46,316 nt of DNA from Helicobacter labacensis. Lineage in GTDB: Bacteria; Campylobacterota; Campylobacteria; Campylobacterales; Helicobacteraceae. Positions 7,854 to 15,417 of the stretch are shown one piece after another (the stretch's first letter is position 1; every line of letters starts with the position of its first letter). Where the stretch lies: contig NZ_QXQQ01000012.1 in NCBI RefSeq assembly GCF_003660285.1, positions 1-46,316 on the forward strand, written 5' to 3'. The translations under genes and the position numbers were made by a program. The notes beneath the pieces were generated by a model, which was given only the letters and a program-made list of their open reading frames with translations, made no database searches and was not told the DNA's origin.

Positions 7854-7953
7854 CGGAGAGCGAGCATGGCTGGTGCGTGCCTTGGGCTTCAAACCCAAAG
7901 AGCGTTTAGGTGTCCTAAGCGTTGCAAAGTTCGATTCTTTGGCTCTCTTGCCA
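7854..7953 (+). tRNA. selC: Selenocysteine tRNA (anticodon TCA)
   Basis: This about 100-nt tRNA has all marks of bacterial tRNA-Sec. The anticodon stem-loop is TTGGG-CTTCAAA-CCCAA, with anticodon TCA that reads UGA. The extra arm is long (CGTTTAGG / CCTAAGCG around TGT, eight pairs with one G-T). The T arm is CAAAG-TTCGATT-CTTTG, and CCA is encoded at 7951-7953. The acceptor pairs GGAGAGC (7855-7861) with GCTCTCT (7942-7948), extendable to eight positions only with a C-T mismatch at the end, so the exact 5' end is uncertain by one base. Presence implies a selA/selB/selD system and at least one selenoprotein elsewhere in the genome. Confidence 0.92.
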
Positions 7954-7969
7954 CTTGTGAAAGGCTAAT

Positions 7970-8809
7970 ATGCAAGAGATTTTTCTATGTTCTATTTCTA
8001 ATGTGAGTAGCGGGGATTGTAGTGAGGATTGCGCTTATTGCACCCAAAGCGCGCACCACCAAGGCCAGATCAAACGCTACAAATACAAGAAGACAGAAAC
8101 GGTGGTTTTAGAAGCCAAGCATTGGCACTCTTTTGGAGCGTTGGGCTTTTGTTTGGTAACCTCGGGGCGGGGGTTGGATAGCAAGAAATGCGATTATATC
8201 GCCACGCTGGCGCGTGCCATCAAGCAAGAGGAGCCCGATTTGCACCTGATTGCATGTTGTGGCAGGGCTGATAAAGAGTCGTTGCGCTTTTTAAAGGACA
8301 ATGGTATTGACAGCTATAACCACAACTTAGAGAGCGCGCAAAGCTTTTTCCCTAAAATCTGTTCTACCCACCCTTGGCAAGAACGCTTTGAAACTTGTGA
8401 ACATGTTTTGGAAGTGGGTTTGGGGCTATGCAGTGGGGGAATCTTTGGTTTGGGCGAGAGCTACGCAGAGCGCATTGAGATGTTGCGCGCCCTGCAAAGC
8501 TTAACCCCAGCCACTACGCCCATTAACTTCTTCATCCCTAACCCAGCTTTGCCCATACAGCAAGAAATCCTAGACCCTCAAGAAGCCCTAGAATGTTTAG
8601 TCCTAGCTAAAGAATTTTTGCCCAAGACGCGTTTGATGATCGCTGGGGGCAGAGAAGTCGTTTTTAAGGATCGCCAAAGGGAGATCTTTGATTGCGGGGT
8701 GGATGCGATCGTGCTGGGGGATTATCTCACCACCAAAGGGCACACCCCAGCCAAAGATTTAGACATGCTTAAAAGTTACGGACTAAGCATCGCCACAACC
8801 TGCCATTGA
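7970..8809 (+). CDS. bioB: Biotin synthase BioB
   Basis: BioB is the radical-SAM enzyme that inserts sulfur into dethiobiotin. The 279-residue protein carries the SAM [4Fe-4S] motif CSEDCAYC (C17, C21, C24), then YNHNLES, ETCEHVLEVGLGLCSGGIFGLGE and MIAGGREVVF, all typical of BioB. Its stop (TGA 8807-8809) overlaps the ATG of the next gene. Start ATG at 7970 is 16 bases after selC, so readthrough from the selC promoter is likely. Confidence 0.95.
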   Translation: MQEIFLCSISNVSSGDCSEDCAYCTQSAHHQGQIKRYKYKKTETVVLEAKHWHSFGALGFCLVTSGRGLDSKKCDYIATLARAIKQEEPDLHLIACCGRADKESLRFLKDNGIDSYNHNLESAQSFFPKICSTHPWQERFETCEHVLEVGLGLCSGGIFGLGESYAERIEMLRALQSLTPATTPINFFIPNPALPIQQEILDPQEALECLVLAKEFLPKTRLMIAGGREVVFKDRQREIFDCGVDAIVLGDYLTTKGHTPAKDLDMLKSYGLSIATTCH

Positions 8810-9651
8810 TGTGGAAGAGGTGGCGCGCTGTGTTGGCGCGCGTGGGGGCGATGGCGTTGGGGGTGTTTTATGCATGTTCGTATTTATTGAGCCCCAAACT
8901 CAAGGGGCGTTTAGATGAGATGGCGCAAATTTTCTATTACGCCTCTTCGCTGAGTTTTTATACCATTTTGTCCCTATCGCCCATCTTGCTCTTTATCGCG
9001 CTGATCTTTGTCGCCCCCTTTTCTAAGGCTTTTGAGTTTGAAACTTTCTTCTTCCCCAATAGCCCGGATTTTATCCAAGTTACCCAATTTTTTTTAAAAT
9101 CCTTCGCGCGTAGCGATCGCGCATTGGGTGTGGTAGAGATTAGCTTCATCGCGCTGGCGTTTTTCCTATTCTGCGAAAACTACCGCTACATCGCTTCCCA
9201 AATCCTCAACGCTGCCCCTAGAGATTATCTCAACTTCAGGGGAAAAAAATTTTTTGTGTTCTGGGGCTTTGGAACAGGGGTGGTGTTCTTGGTGGTCTTG
9301 CCCATTATTATCTTTATCAATGTCAAAATGCGCCTTGTGGTTGAAAACACATGGGTGCTGGCTTTTTTGCGCTGGCTTAGCGCGTATCTCTTTTTTTTGC
9401 TCTTATTCCTCCTGCCCACCAATAAAGTATTTAGGCGCAAACGCCATCCCCTGCTTTGGAGTCTCATCACCAGTGTGTGTTGGTCTGTGATGAAATGGGG
9501 TTTTGTTTACTATATCCTTTACAACCGCACCTACCACGAACTCTATGGTTCGATCTCCATTTTGTGGTTTTTGATGTCTTATATTTATATATCTTGGCTA
9601 CTCTTACTCTTCGGGCTTTACGCCTGCGAAGTGTGCGAGCAAGAGAGTTAG
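8809..9651 (+). CDS. YihY/BrkB-family inner-membrane protein
   Basis: The protein of about 280 residues belongs to the YihY (formerly RNase BN, BrkB) family of six-helix inner-membrane proteins of uncertain function. Visible are the N-terminal LDEMAQIFYYASSLSFYTILSLSP (the family's A-x-x-L-S-F-Y/T-x-L-x-L-x-P pattern) and the C-terminal GSISILWFLMSYIYISWLLLLFG. The ATG at 8809 overlaps the bioB TGA (TGATG) and is preferred over the TTG one codon upstream. Confidence 0.85.
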   Translation: MWKRWRAVLARVGAMALGVFYACSYLLSPKLKGRLDEMAQIFYYASSLSFYTILSLSPILLFIALIFVAPFSKAFEFETFFFPNSPDFIQVTQFFLKSFARSDRALGVVEISFIALAFFLFCENYRYIASQILNAAPRDYLNFRGKKFFVFWGFGTGVVFLVVLPIIIFINVKMRLVVENTWVLAFLRWLSAYLFFLLLFLLPTNKVFRRKRHPLLWSLITSVCWSVMKWGFVYYILYNRTYHELYGSISILWFLMSYIYISWLLLLFGLYACEVCEQES

Positions 9652-9689
9652 GTGCTTTGTTTTGCTAATATTCTAATAAAGGAGTTTTC

Positions 9690-10790
9690 ATGATCAAGGG
9701 TTTTGCGATGTTGGGGATTGGCAAGGTGGGCATTATTGAAAAGGAATACCTAGAAGAGGTGGTGCCTGAGCGTAAAAAGCTCGAGTGCGGTCCCTTGGAT
9801 GCGTTGGTGCGCCCCTTAGCGGTTGCGCCCTGCACTTCTGATCTGCACACCTGTTATGAGGGGGGGATTGGGGAGCGCTCCTGCATGTTTTTAGGGCATG
9901 AGGGTGTGGGAGAAGTCCTACAAGTGGGGCATTTAGTCAAGGATTTCAAAGAGGGTGATAAGGTGATTATCCCGGCTATCACGCCTAATTGGAGCTCTTT
10001 GGGCGCGCAAAGAGGGTATGCTATGCATGAGAGTGGCGCGCTCACGGGCTGGAAATTTTCCAATTTCAAAGATGGGGTATTTGCCCAACAAGTCCACATC
10101 AACGATGCCGATGGGAATTTAGGGCACTTGCCTGAAGGCGTGGATTTGCGCGATGCGGTGATGTTGAGCGATATGATCACCACAGGTTTTCATTGCGCCG
10201 AGCAAGCCCAGATTAAACCCGGGGATAGGGTGGGGGTTGTGGGCTTGGGACCTGTGGGTTTAATGGCACTGGCGGGGGCAAATTTGATGGGCGCAAGCGA
10301 GATTTACGCCATAGATTGTATCCCCTTCCGCTACGAAGTGGCGCACCAACACTACGGGGCAACCCATTACATAGATTTTAAAAAAGCCCCCCTACAAGAG
10401 CAGATTTTAGAGCTCACCAAAGGAGCAGGTGCTGATAAAATACTCATCGCTGGGGGAGGGACAGATATTTTAAGCGATGCGTGCGCTTGTTTGGCTAATG
10501 GGGGCGTGGTTTCCAATGTCAATTACTTTGGGAGTGGGGATTATTTGCGCATCGCGCGCTTGGCTTGGAATGTGGGGATGGGGCATAAGACGATCAAGGG
10601 TGGGCTCACCCCGGGGGGACGCTACCGCATGGAAAAACTTGCCCGCTTATTGCAAACTAAAAAACTCAATGTCAAGCCCATCATCACCCACCACCTAGAG
10701 GGGCAATTTGAAGAGATCGCCCAAGCCCTAGCGTGGATGAAGGACAAACCGGCTAATTTCATCAAACCAGTTGTTACGATCAAGTGGTGA
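9690..10790 (+). CDS. Zinc-dependent secondary-alcohol dehydrogenase (isopropanol dehydrogenase type)
   Basis: The 366-residue protein follows the clostridial/Thermoanaerobacter secondary-alcohol dehydrogenase family nearly throughout: KGFAMLGIGKVG, RPLAVAPCTSD, LGHEGVGEV, GWKFSNFKDGVF, GHKTIKGGLTPGGR, MKDKPANFIK. Catalytic zinc ligands Cys48, His70 and Asp161 correspond to C37, H59 and D150 of C. beijerinckii ADH, with a constant offset of 11. The Rossmann motif is GLGPVG (185-190). At the end of beta-2 the NADP-determining Gly-Ser-Arg of that enzyme is replaced by Asp209-Cys-Ile, which suggests NAD(H). AAAGGAG precedes ATG 9690. The next gene overlaps by one base. Confidence 0.9.
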   Translation: MIKGFAMLGIGKVGIIEKEYLEEVVPERKKLECGPLDALVRPLAVAPCTSDLHTCYEGGIGERSCMFLGHEGVGEVLQVGHLVKDFKEGDKVIIPAITPNWSSLGAQRGYAMHESGALTGWKFSNFKDGVFAQQVHINDADGNLGHLPEGVDLRDAVMLSDMITTGFHCAEQAQIKPGDRVGVVGLGPVGLMALAGANLMGASEIYAIDCIPFRYEVAHQHYGATHYIDFKKAPLQEQILELTKGAGADKILIAGGGTDILSDACACLANGGVVSNVNYFGSGDYLRIARLAWNVGMGHKTIKGGLTPGGRYRMEKLARLLQTKKLNVKPIITHHLEGQFEEIAQALAWMKDKPANFIKPVVTIKW

Positions 10791-11914
10791 TGCGCCTTGT
10801 TGTGCTGGGGGCGGGCTATGCGTCTTTAGCCTTTTTGAAGTCTTTGAGCGTAGCGGTGCGCTCTAGTTGCCAAATCACCTTGATTGCAGAATCTCCCCTG
10901 CATTACTTTAGTGTGCTCTTGCATGAAGTGGCAGCGGGTGTGCAAGGGAATTACACGCTTGCTTTAAGCCAAATTCTCCCCTCTGAAGTGCGCTTTATTC
11001 AAGATCGTGTGTTAGAGATTCAAGAAAAAAGCGTGTTGGGCACACAGGGGAGCTATGCTTATGATTATTTGGTGGTGGGGTTGGGCTTTGCTAGCGAGAG
11101 TTTTGGTGTGGCTGGGGTGCAAGAACACGCCCACAGCCTAGTCAATTTTGCTAGCGCGCAAGCCAGCCACCAAGCCTTACTCCAAGCCATCCAAACTTTT
11201 AAGCAGGCACGCCCCTTTAGTGTGGTGGTGTGTGGGGGAGGGTTTAGCGGGATTGAACTTGTGGGGGCTCTAAGCGACACCTTAGAACGGCTATGCGCCC
11301 CTAAAGCCTATAGCCTCACTTGCATAGAAGCCATGCCCACTATTTTGCCGATGTTTACCCCCCAACTAGCCCAAAAAGGGGTTGATTACCTGCAAAAAAG
11401 GGGGGTGCAATTACTCTTGGGGGGTAAAATTTTAGCCTGCCACAGCGATCGCGTGCGCTTAGAACTTGGAGGGGTTGATCAAGAGATTTTAGCGGATTTT
11501 CTCTTTTGGACTTGCGGGGTGCGCGGGAATGAGGTCATTGAAAAATCTATATTGTTTAAAAGCGCGCGCGCTAGGGTGGAAGTCAATGCTTTTTTAGAAC
11601 CCCTAGAGATGCCCGGGCAACAAATCTTTGTCTTGGGAGATTGCGCCGCGCTCAAAGACCCAGAGGGAAAATTCTACCCCCCCAGTGCCCAATTAGCCAG
11701 CCAAATGGGGCGTTATTTGGGTCAAGAATTTGACCAGATTAGCGCGCACAAACCCCCTACAAAGCCCTTTGTTTTTGCGCCCAAGGGGATCATCTGTTCT
11801 GTGGGCGCGCATTTTGCTATCGGGCATTTGGGGAAATGGCATGTGGCAGGAAAATGGGGGGTGTGGTTGAAAAAATATATTGATTGGAGATGGAAAAGGT
11901 ATATAATAGCCTAG
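10790..11914 (+). CDS. NDH-2-like FAD/NAD(P)-dependent oxidoreductase
   Basis: The protein of about 374 residues resembles type II NADH dehydrogenases, single-polypeptide flavoenzymes that pass electrons from NADH to quinone at the inner membrane without pumping protons. The FAD-binding fold starts LVVLGAGYASLAFL, a second nucleotide fold has VVVCGGGFSGIELVGAL, and the second FAD motif is IFVLGDCAAL. The C-terminus ends in an aromatic/basic helix (IDWRWKRYI), a possible membrane anchor. ATG 10790 overlaps the TGA of the alcohol dehydrogenase (TGATG), so an alcohol-to-quinone electron route via NADH is a reasonable inference. Sulfide:quinone reductase is less likely because its redox cysteines are not evident. 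Confidence 0.78.
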   Translation: MRLVVLGAGYASLAFLKSLSVAVRSSCQITLIAESPLHYFSVLLHEVAAGVQGNYTLALSQILPSEVRFIQDRVLEIQEKSVLGTQGSYAYDYLVVGLGFASESFGVAGVQEHAHSLVNFASAQASHQALLQAIQTFKQARPFSVVVCGGGFSGIELVGALSDTLERLCAPKAYSLTCIEAMPTILPMFTPQLAQKGVDYLQKRGVQLLLGGKILACHSDRVRLELGGVDQEILADFLFWTCGVRGNEVIEKSILFKSARARVEVNAFLEPLEMPGQQIFVLGDCAALKDPEGKFYPPSAQLASQMGRYLGQEFDQISAHKPPTKPFVFAPKGIICSVGAHFAIGHLGKWHVAGKWGVWLKKYIDWRWKRYIIA

Positions 11915-11947
11915 CGGTAATTAAAAGAGACTAGGCGTTCAATACAC

Positions 11948-11967
11948 CTGTTTACTTAAGTAAACAG
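11948..11967. promoter_or_regulatory. 20-bp perfect palindrome overlapping a promoter (candidate operator)
   Basis: CTGTTTACTTAAGTAAACAG is identical to its own reverse complement over 20 bases. It covers the place of the -35 element of the extended -10 promoter at 11974-11982. No T run follows, so it is unlikely to be the terminator of the upstream gene. I do not recognise the TGTTTAC half-site as a Helicobacter Fur, NikR or CRP/FNR-type site. Confidence 0.6.
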
Positions 11968-11973
11968 AAGACA

Positions 11974-11982
11974 TGCTATATT
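11974..11982 (+). promoter_or_regulatory. Extended -10 promoter of the Asn/Ser-rich small ORF
   Basis: TG-C-TATATT (TATATT 11977-11982). The hexamer is embedded in a second inverted repeat, CATGCT (11972-11977) and AGCATG (11986-11991), which could be another regulator site or an mRNA 5' hairpin. Confidence 0.55.
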
Positions 11983-12030
11983 TCCAGCATGGAAGTCGCA
12001 AGGTTTCCAAATACACGAAAGGAGCAAGCT

Positions 12031-12156
12031 ATGAGCAGCAACAGCAATAACAGCAACAGCAGCAGGAACAACAGCAGCAACAGCAATAACAGCAACAGCA
12101 GCAACCGCAACAACAACAACAGCAACAACAGCAACAACAGCAACAACCAAGACTAG
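12031..12156 (+). CDS. Small Asn/Ser-rich low-complexity protein (41 residues)
   Basis: ATG 12031 follows AAAGGAG (12018-12024) at ideal spacing, and the frame runs 41 codons to TAG 12154. Apart from Met, two Arg, one Gln and one Asp, every residue is Asn or Ser, encoded by AGC and AAC triplets. A 30-base unit (12034-12063) is repeated exactly at 12073-12102. Departures from the pure repeat include AAC to AAT, which is silent in this frame but creates TAA stops in the Gln-encoding frame, so the Asn/Ser frame is the likely coding one. An in-frame ATG at 11989 without ribosome site would give 55 residues. It has its own promoter, operator-like palindrome and hairpin. Function is unknown; a noncoding RNA is the alternative. 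Confidence 0.5.
   Translation: MSSNSNNSNSSRNNSSNSNNSNSSNRNNNNSNNSNNSNNQD
12034..12150. repeat. AGC/AAC trinucleotide repeat tract
   Basis: An impure run of AGC and AAC triplets with a nested exact 30-base duplication (12034-12063 and 12073-12102). The 3' end is a regular AGC-AAC-AAC nine-base repeat. It is prone to slippage in steps of three, which would change length but not frame. Confidence 0.85.
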
Positions 12157-12210
12157 TTGCTCCAAGCCCCCAGCCGGGGGCTGGCAACTCCGCCTCTCCG
12201 CCTCTTTTTT
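12155..12210 (+). terminator. Long hairpin after the Asn/Ser-rich ORF
   Basis: AGTTGC (12155-12160) pairs with GCAACT (12184-12189) and AGCCCCC (12165-12171) with GGGGGCT (12176-12182) around a four-base loop. A T6 run comes only at 12205-12210, 15 bases downstream, so intrinsic termination is plausible but not textbook. ung is convergent beyond it. Confidence 0.5.
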
Positions 12211-12246
12211 GCTCTCAAAAGCCCCGATTGTATCGTAATTCCGCTT

Positions 12247-12978
12247 TCATGTCAAGCCCCATTGCATAGAAATCCCTTGCGCTTGCAAAAATGTTTGCGC
12301 TTTAACAAAAACCCCACTGCCCAGAAAAAAAGGGGGTTTGTGCTGGGCTAGGGGGCTAGGGTGGGGGGCACATAAGATCAAGTGCTGGGGGTTTTTCACT
12401 AGGCATTGGCACTTTTCTTGGGCGAGCTTGCCTAAGAAAATAAAAACTAAGGGGCGTTCTAATTTGGAGAGCTGGGTTAAAATCCCGTTTGTGAAGTGTT
12501 CCCAGCCTAGATGTGCGTGTGATTTGGGGCGTTCTTGTTCCACGCTTAAAAGCGCGTTTAGCAACAGCACACCCTGTTTAGCCCAGTCTTCTAAATTGCC
12601 ATGGGAGGGCTTTGGGATATTTAGACTCTGGTGCAATTCTTGGTAAATATTTTGCAAACTCTTGGGGATGGGTGCGTGGCTGGGGACACTAAAACTCAAA
12701 CCCATTGCCAAGGGGTAAGTGCGCTGGTGGTGCTTAAAGACACCATGGTAGGGATCTTGACCTAGTAAAATCGTGTGCAATGTTTCTAAAGGGGTAACTT
12801 CAAAAGCTTTGAACAAGGCACTAGGCAGGGGAAAAACAAGCTTTTGGCGCGCTTGGGCTTGGATTAGGGCTTGCTTGTAATTCTCATTGAGGGTAGCAAA
12901 GGCTTGGCTTTGGGTGAGGGGCTCTAAAAGAGCACTCCAAGAGGTATTAGCCAAACGCGCTAGAGCGTAGAAAAGCAA
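12247..12978 (-). CDS. ung: Uracil-DNA glycosylase
   Basis: Ung removes uracil from DNA in base excision repair. The 243-residue protein has the family 1 motifs LLGQDPYHG (catalytic Asp, about residue 74), the LLLNALLSVE stretch and the C-terminal HPSPLA loop containing the catalytic His. The start is probably the TTG at 12978, six bases after GAGGGG; no better in-frame ATG precedes the conserved region. It is the last gene of the leftward block and is convergent with the small Asn/Ser-rich unit. Confidence 0.94.
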   Translation of the reverse strand: MLFYALARLANTSWSALLEPLTQSQAFATLNENYKQALIQAQARQKLVFPLPSALFKAFEVTPLETLHTILLGQDPYHGVFKHHQRTYPLAMGLSFSVPSHAPIPKSLQNIYQELHQSLNIPKPSHGNLEDWAKQGVLLLNALLSVEQERPKSHAHLGWEHFTNGILTQLSKLERPLVFIFLGKLAQEKCQCLVKNPQHLILCAPHPSPLAQHKPPFFLGSGVFVKAQTFLQAQGISMQWGLT

Positions 12979-12992
12979 GACAACCCCCTCGT

Positions 12993-13760
12993 TTAATGGT
13001 AGAGATGTTCTACCCCATAAAAGCCCGGAGGCTGACTAATAAGCCATTTAGCTACCTGCAAAGCTCCCTTAGCAAAGATGTTGCGCTCCGTAACCACATG
13101 TTCTAACTCTAAATACTCCCCATCTAAATAAAAGCCCACCACATGCTTACCCACTACATCACCCCCGCGCACACTCGCAAAACCGATTTCTTCTTCTTGG
13201 CGCGGGGCATCTCTGTGCGCCATGCAAACCTTTTCAAAATCCCAACCTCTAGCCTGCGCGCACGCCCGCCCCAAATGCAAGGCAGTTCCGCTAGGTGCGT
13301 CCTTCTTGTAACGGTGGTGGGTTTCTACAATCTCAATATTGGCGTGTTTTAAGTCTTTGGCGATCATAGAAGTTACCTTAAGGAGCACAGCCATGCCCAA
13401 GGACATGTTAGAGGAGTGCAAAATAGGGATCTGCTGGCTTAACGCGCGTAGATCCTCCCACACTTGCGCGCCTAAGCCCGTTGTGCCAGAAACTAGAGGC
13501 AGGGGGTGTTTATGCAGGGTGGCTAATAAAGAAGGCAGGGCTTGGGGCAAGGAAAAGTCGATCACCAACGCGCAATGGGCTAAGAACTGTTCTAAATCGT
13601 TGGTAACAAAGGTGTTTTCAGGGAGAATTTGGATCAAGGAGGGGCTTAGAGTTTTGCGCACAAAGACGCTAGAAAGACATAGATCGGGGTGTTTTTTCGT
13701 CTCTTGCACCAGCAAACGCCCCATGCGCCCACTCGCCCCAAAGATACCGATATTAAGCAT
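12993..13760 (-). CDS. dapB: 4-hydroxy-tetrahydrodipicolinate reductase
   Basis: DapB makes tetrahydrodipicolinate in the lysine/diaminopimelate pathway, supplying peptidoglycan. The 255-residue protein has the nucleotide-binding GASGRMG at the N-terminus, the active-site stretch ETHHRYKKDAPSGTA and the C-terminal DGEYLELEHVVTERN region. Its ATG at 13760 overlaps the trxB stop by one base, so the two are translationally linked. Confidence 0.95.
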   Translation of the reverse strand: MLNIGIFGASGRMGRLLVQETKKHPDLCLSSVFVRKTLSPSLIQILPENTFVTNDLEQFLAHCALVIDFSLPQALPSLLATLHKHPLPLVSGTTGLGAQVWEDLRALSQQIPILHSSNMSLGMAVLLKVTSMIAKDLKHANIEIVETHHRYKKDAPSGTALHLGRACAQARGWDFEKVCMAHRDAPRQEEEIGFASVRGGDVVGKHVVGFYLDGEYLELEHVVTERNIFAKGALQVAKWLISQPPGFYGVEHLYH

Positions 13761-14698
13761 TAGGGGTGCGCATCCAAATAGGCGATGGCGGAAAGCGCAG
13801 CAGTAGCCCCATCTCCAGCCGCGCAGACCACCTGTTTAGGGGCTTGGGAACGCACATCCCCTGCAGCAAACAGCCCTTTTAAATTGGTTCTCATAGACAA
13901 ATCCACCATTACAGACCCGTATTCATCACAGGCACAAAGCATGCGCCCATCCTCTTGTTTTAAAATCTCGTTATTGACCTCATAGCCTACAAAAATGAAA
14001 ATGGCGGGCACTTGGAGCGTTTGTAGCGCGCCACTTTCTGTGTGCTTGATCACAAGCGCGCCCACACCACTAGCATCACCCTGAATCTCCTCCACCAGTG
14101 CTGGAGTCAAAAACTCGATCTTGGAGTTTTGTTTGGCATGTTCGATGGTGATGGGCGCAGCCCTAAAATGTGTGCGCCGGTGGATCAAATACACCTTGCT
14201 ACACATTTTACTCAAGTAAATCGCCTCTTCTAAAGCCGTGTCCCCACCCCCTAAAACAGCCACTTCCTTATTCTTATAAAAAAAGCCATCGCAAGTTGCG
14301 CAGGTGCTAACCCCCCTGCCCCAAAATTCTTCCTCGCCCTTGATACCCGCCTTTTTAGGGCGACCCCCCGTGCTCAAGATCACACTCCTTGCCTCTACAC
14401 TGCGCCCATCTTCTAGCTGGATCGTGTAGAACTTCCCCTGCCAACCCAAACGCACCACAGAAGCCATCTCATGCCTGAGTCCAAAGCGAAAACACTGCTC
14501 TTGCCAAGGTTGCATAAAATCCATGCCGCTTAGAATCTCTTTGACTCCCGGGTAATTTTCAATTTCGCTACTTTGGACGATCTGCCCTCCGGGCATGCCT
14601 TTTTCAAATAGCACAACCTCTTTTAAACCTCCCCTTGTGGCGTAAAGCCCAGCACTCAAACCGGCCGGTCCGCCTCCAATAATGCCTAGATCAATCAT
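13760..14698 (-). CDS. trxB: Thioredoxin reductase
   Basis: TrxB is the NADPH-dependent flavoprotein that reduces thioredoxin. The 312-residue protein has FAD motif [20 protein letters not shown], the redox pair CATC in [10 protein letters not shown] (about residues 132-135), the NADPH fold [14 protein letters not shown], and GLFAAGDVR near the C-terminus. Its ATG overlaps the trxA stop (ATGA), as expected for a trxA-trxB operon that protects this microaerophile against oxidants. Confidence 0.96.
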   Translation of the reverse strand: MIDLGIIGGGPAGLSAGLYATRGGLKEVVLFEKGMPGGQIVQSSEIENYPGVKEILSGMDFMQPWQEQCFRFGLRHEMASVVRLGWQGKFYTIQLEDGRSVEARSVILSTGGRPKKAGIKGEEEFWGRGVSTCATCDGFFYKNKEVAVLGGGDTALEEAIYLSKMCSKVYLIHRRTHFRAAPITIEHAKQNSKIEFLTPALVEEIQGDASGVGALVIKHTESGALQTLQVPAIFIFVGYEVNNEILKQEDGRMLCACDEYGSVMVDLSMRTNLKGLFAAGDVRSQAPKQVVCAAGDGATAALSAIAYLDAHP

Positions 14699-15012
14699 AG
14701 TAACTTGTCAATGTGTTCTTTAAGAGATTGCTTGGAAAGCGCTCCGACAGTTTGGTTTTGCACGACTCCATCTTTCATATAAAGCACGGTGGGAATACTT
14801 CTAATACCAAATTTGGCGGAGAGCTCTTCTTGTTCGTCCGTATTGACCTTGCACACCTTCGCCCTGCCCTCATATTCGCTAGCCAACTCGTCAATCACAG
14901 GGGAGAGCATCTTACAAGGTCCACACCAAGGTGCCCAAAAATCCACCACAACCGCGCCACTACCAGTTACGCTTTCAAAATTCTCACTGGTTAACTCAAT
15001 GTAATTTGCCAC
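14695..15012 (-). CDS. trxA: Thioredoxin
   Basis: The 105-residue protein has the WCGPC active site in [13 protein letters not shown], followed by KFGIRSIPT with the cis-Pro. The start is placed at GTG 15012 (protein begins MANYIELT), seven bases after GAGGA. The GTG two codons upstream lies directly against that ribosome site and is less likely. It is the first gene of trxA-trxB-dapB-ung. Confidence 0.94.
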   Translation of the reverse strand: MANYIELTSENFESVTGSGAVVVDFWAPWCGPCKMLSPVIDELASEYEGRAKVCKVNTDEQEELSAKFGIRSIPTVLYMKDGVVQNQTVGALSKQSLKEHIDKLL

Positions 15013-15045
15013 AATCACTCCTCAAATTTTAGTTAGAACGCCCAT

Positions 15046-15054
15046 TTTATAACA
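15046..15054 (-). promoter_or_regulatory. Extended -10 promoter of trxA
   Basis: On the minus strand TG-T-TATAAA (TATAAA at 15051-15046) lies about 34 bases before the trxA start, in the gap between trxA and the YraN-family gene. Confidence 0.55.
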
Positions 15055-15072
15055 CTAAAGATAAAGTCCACC

Positions 15073-15417
15073 TTACTCTAACCACCCAATGTTTTCTAGC
15101 CACTCGATCGTATGGTGTTGCAAACTCCCCTTGATCAGTAGCGCGTCAATGCAATAGGGCATGTCATGGGCATGCTTTTGTAAGTAAACTTGGATGGTCT
15201 TAGCAAGACGAGCAAGCTTGGCACGCGTGAGGGCGTAAATGGGCGAAGTGTGTTGGCGTTGCTTGACCTCCACAAAATGCAAAACTCCCCCCCGCAAAGC
15301 GATGATGTCAATCTCCCCAAAAGGGCAACTAAAATTACGCGCCACGACAACACAGCCACGATCAACTAAGTAAGCACAGGCTAATGCTTCAGCGGCTAAA
15401 CCTCGATCACGACTCAT
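15073..15417 (-). CDS. UPF0102 (YraN) endonuclease-fold protein
   Basis: The YraN family has a PD-(D/E)XK nuclease fold and an unclear role in DNA metabolism. The 114-residue protein contains the core GEIDIIALRGGVLHFVEVKQR, with the Asp and Glu-x-Lys triad in the expected order. The ATG at 15417 (MSRDRGLAAEAL) is chosen; a GTG five codons upstream is possible. It overlaps the end of hom by 11 bases. Confidence 0.87.
   Translation of the reverse strand: MSRDRGLAAEALACAYLVDRGCVVVARNFSCPFGEIDIIALRGGVLHFVEVKQRQHTSPIYALTRAKLARLAKTIQVYLQKHAHDMPYCIDALLIKGSLQHHTIEWLENIGWLE

Noticed and set aside
9456-9668. ORF overlapping the YihY gene
   Set aside because: Shadow frame inside a well-supported membrane protein, without ribosome site or plausible composition.
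12033-12150. Gln-rich frame through the repeat (Hpn-like protein?)
   Set aside because: The frame is interrupted by TAA twice at equivalent repeat positions and has no start, so an Hpn-like Gln-rich product is not supported.
11956-12165. Minus-strand 69-codon ORF of Val/Ala repeats
   Set aside because: It is the complement of the AGC/AAC repeat read backwards; no ribosome site, and the plus-strand small ORF explains the stretch better.
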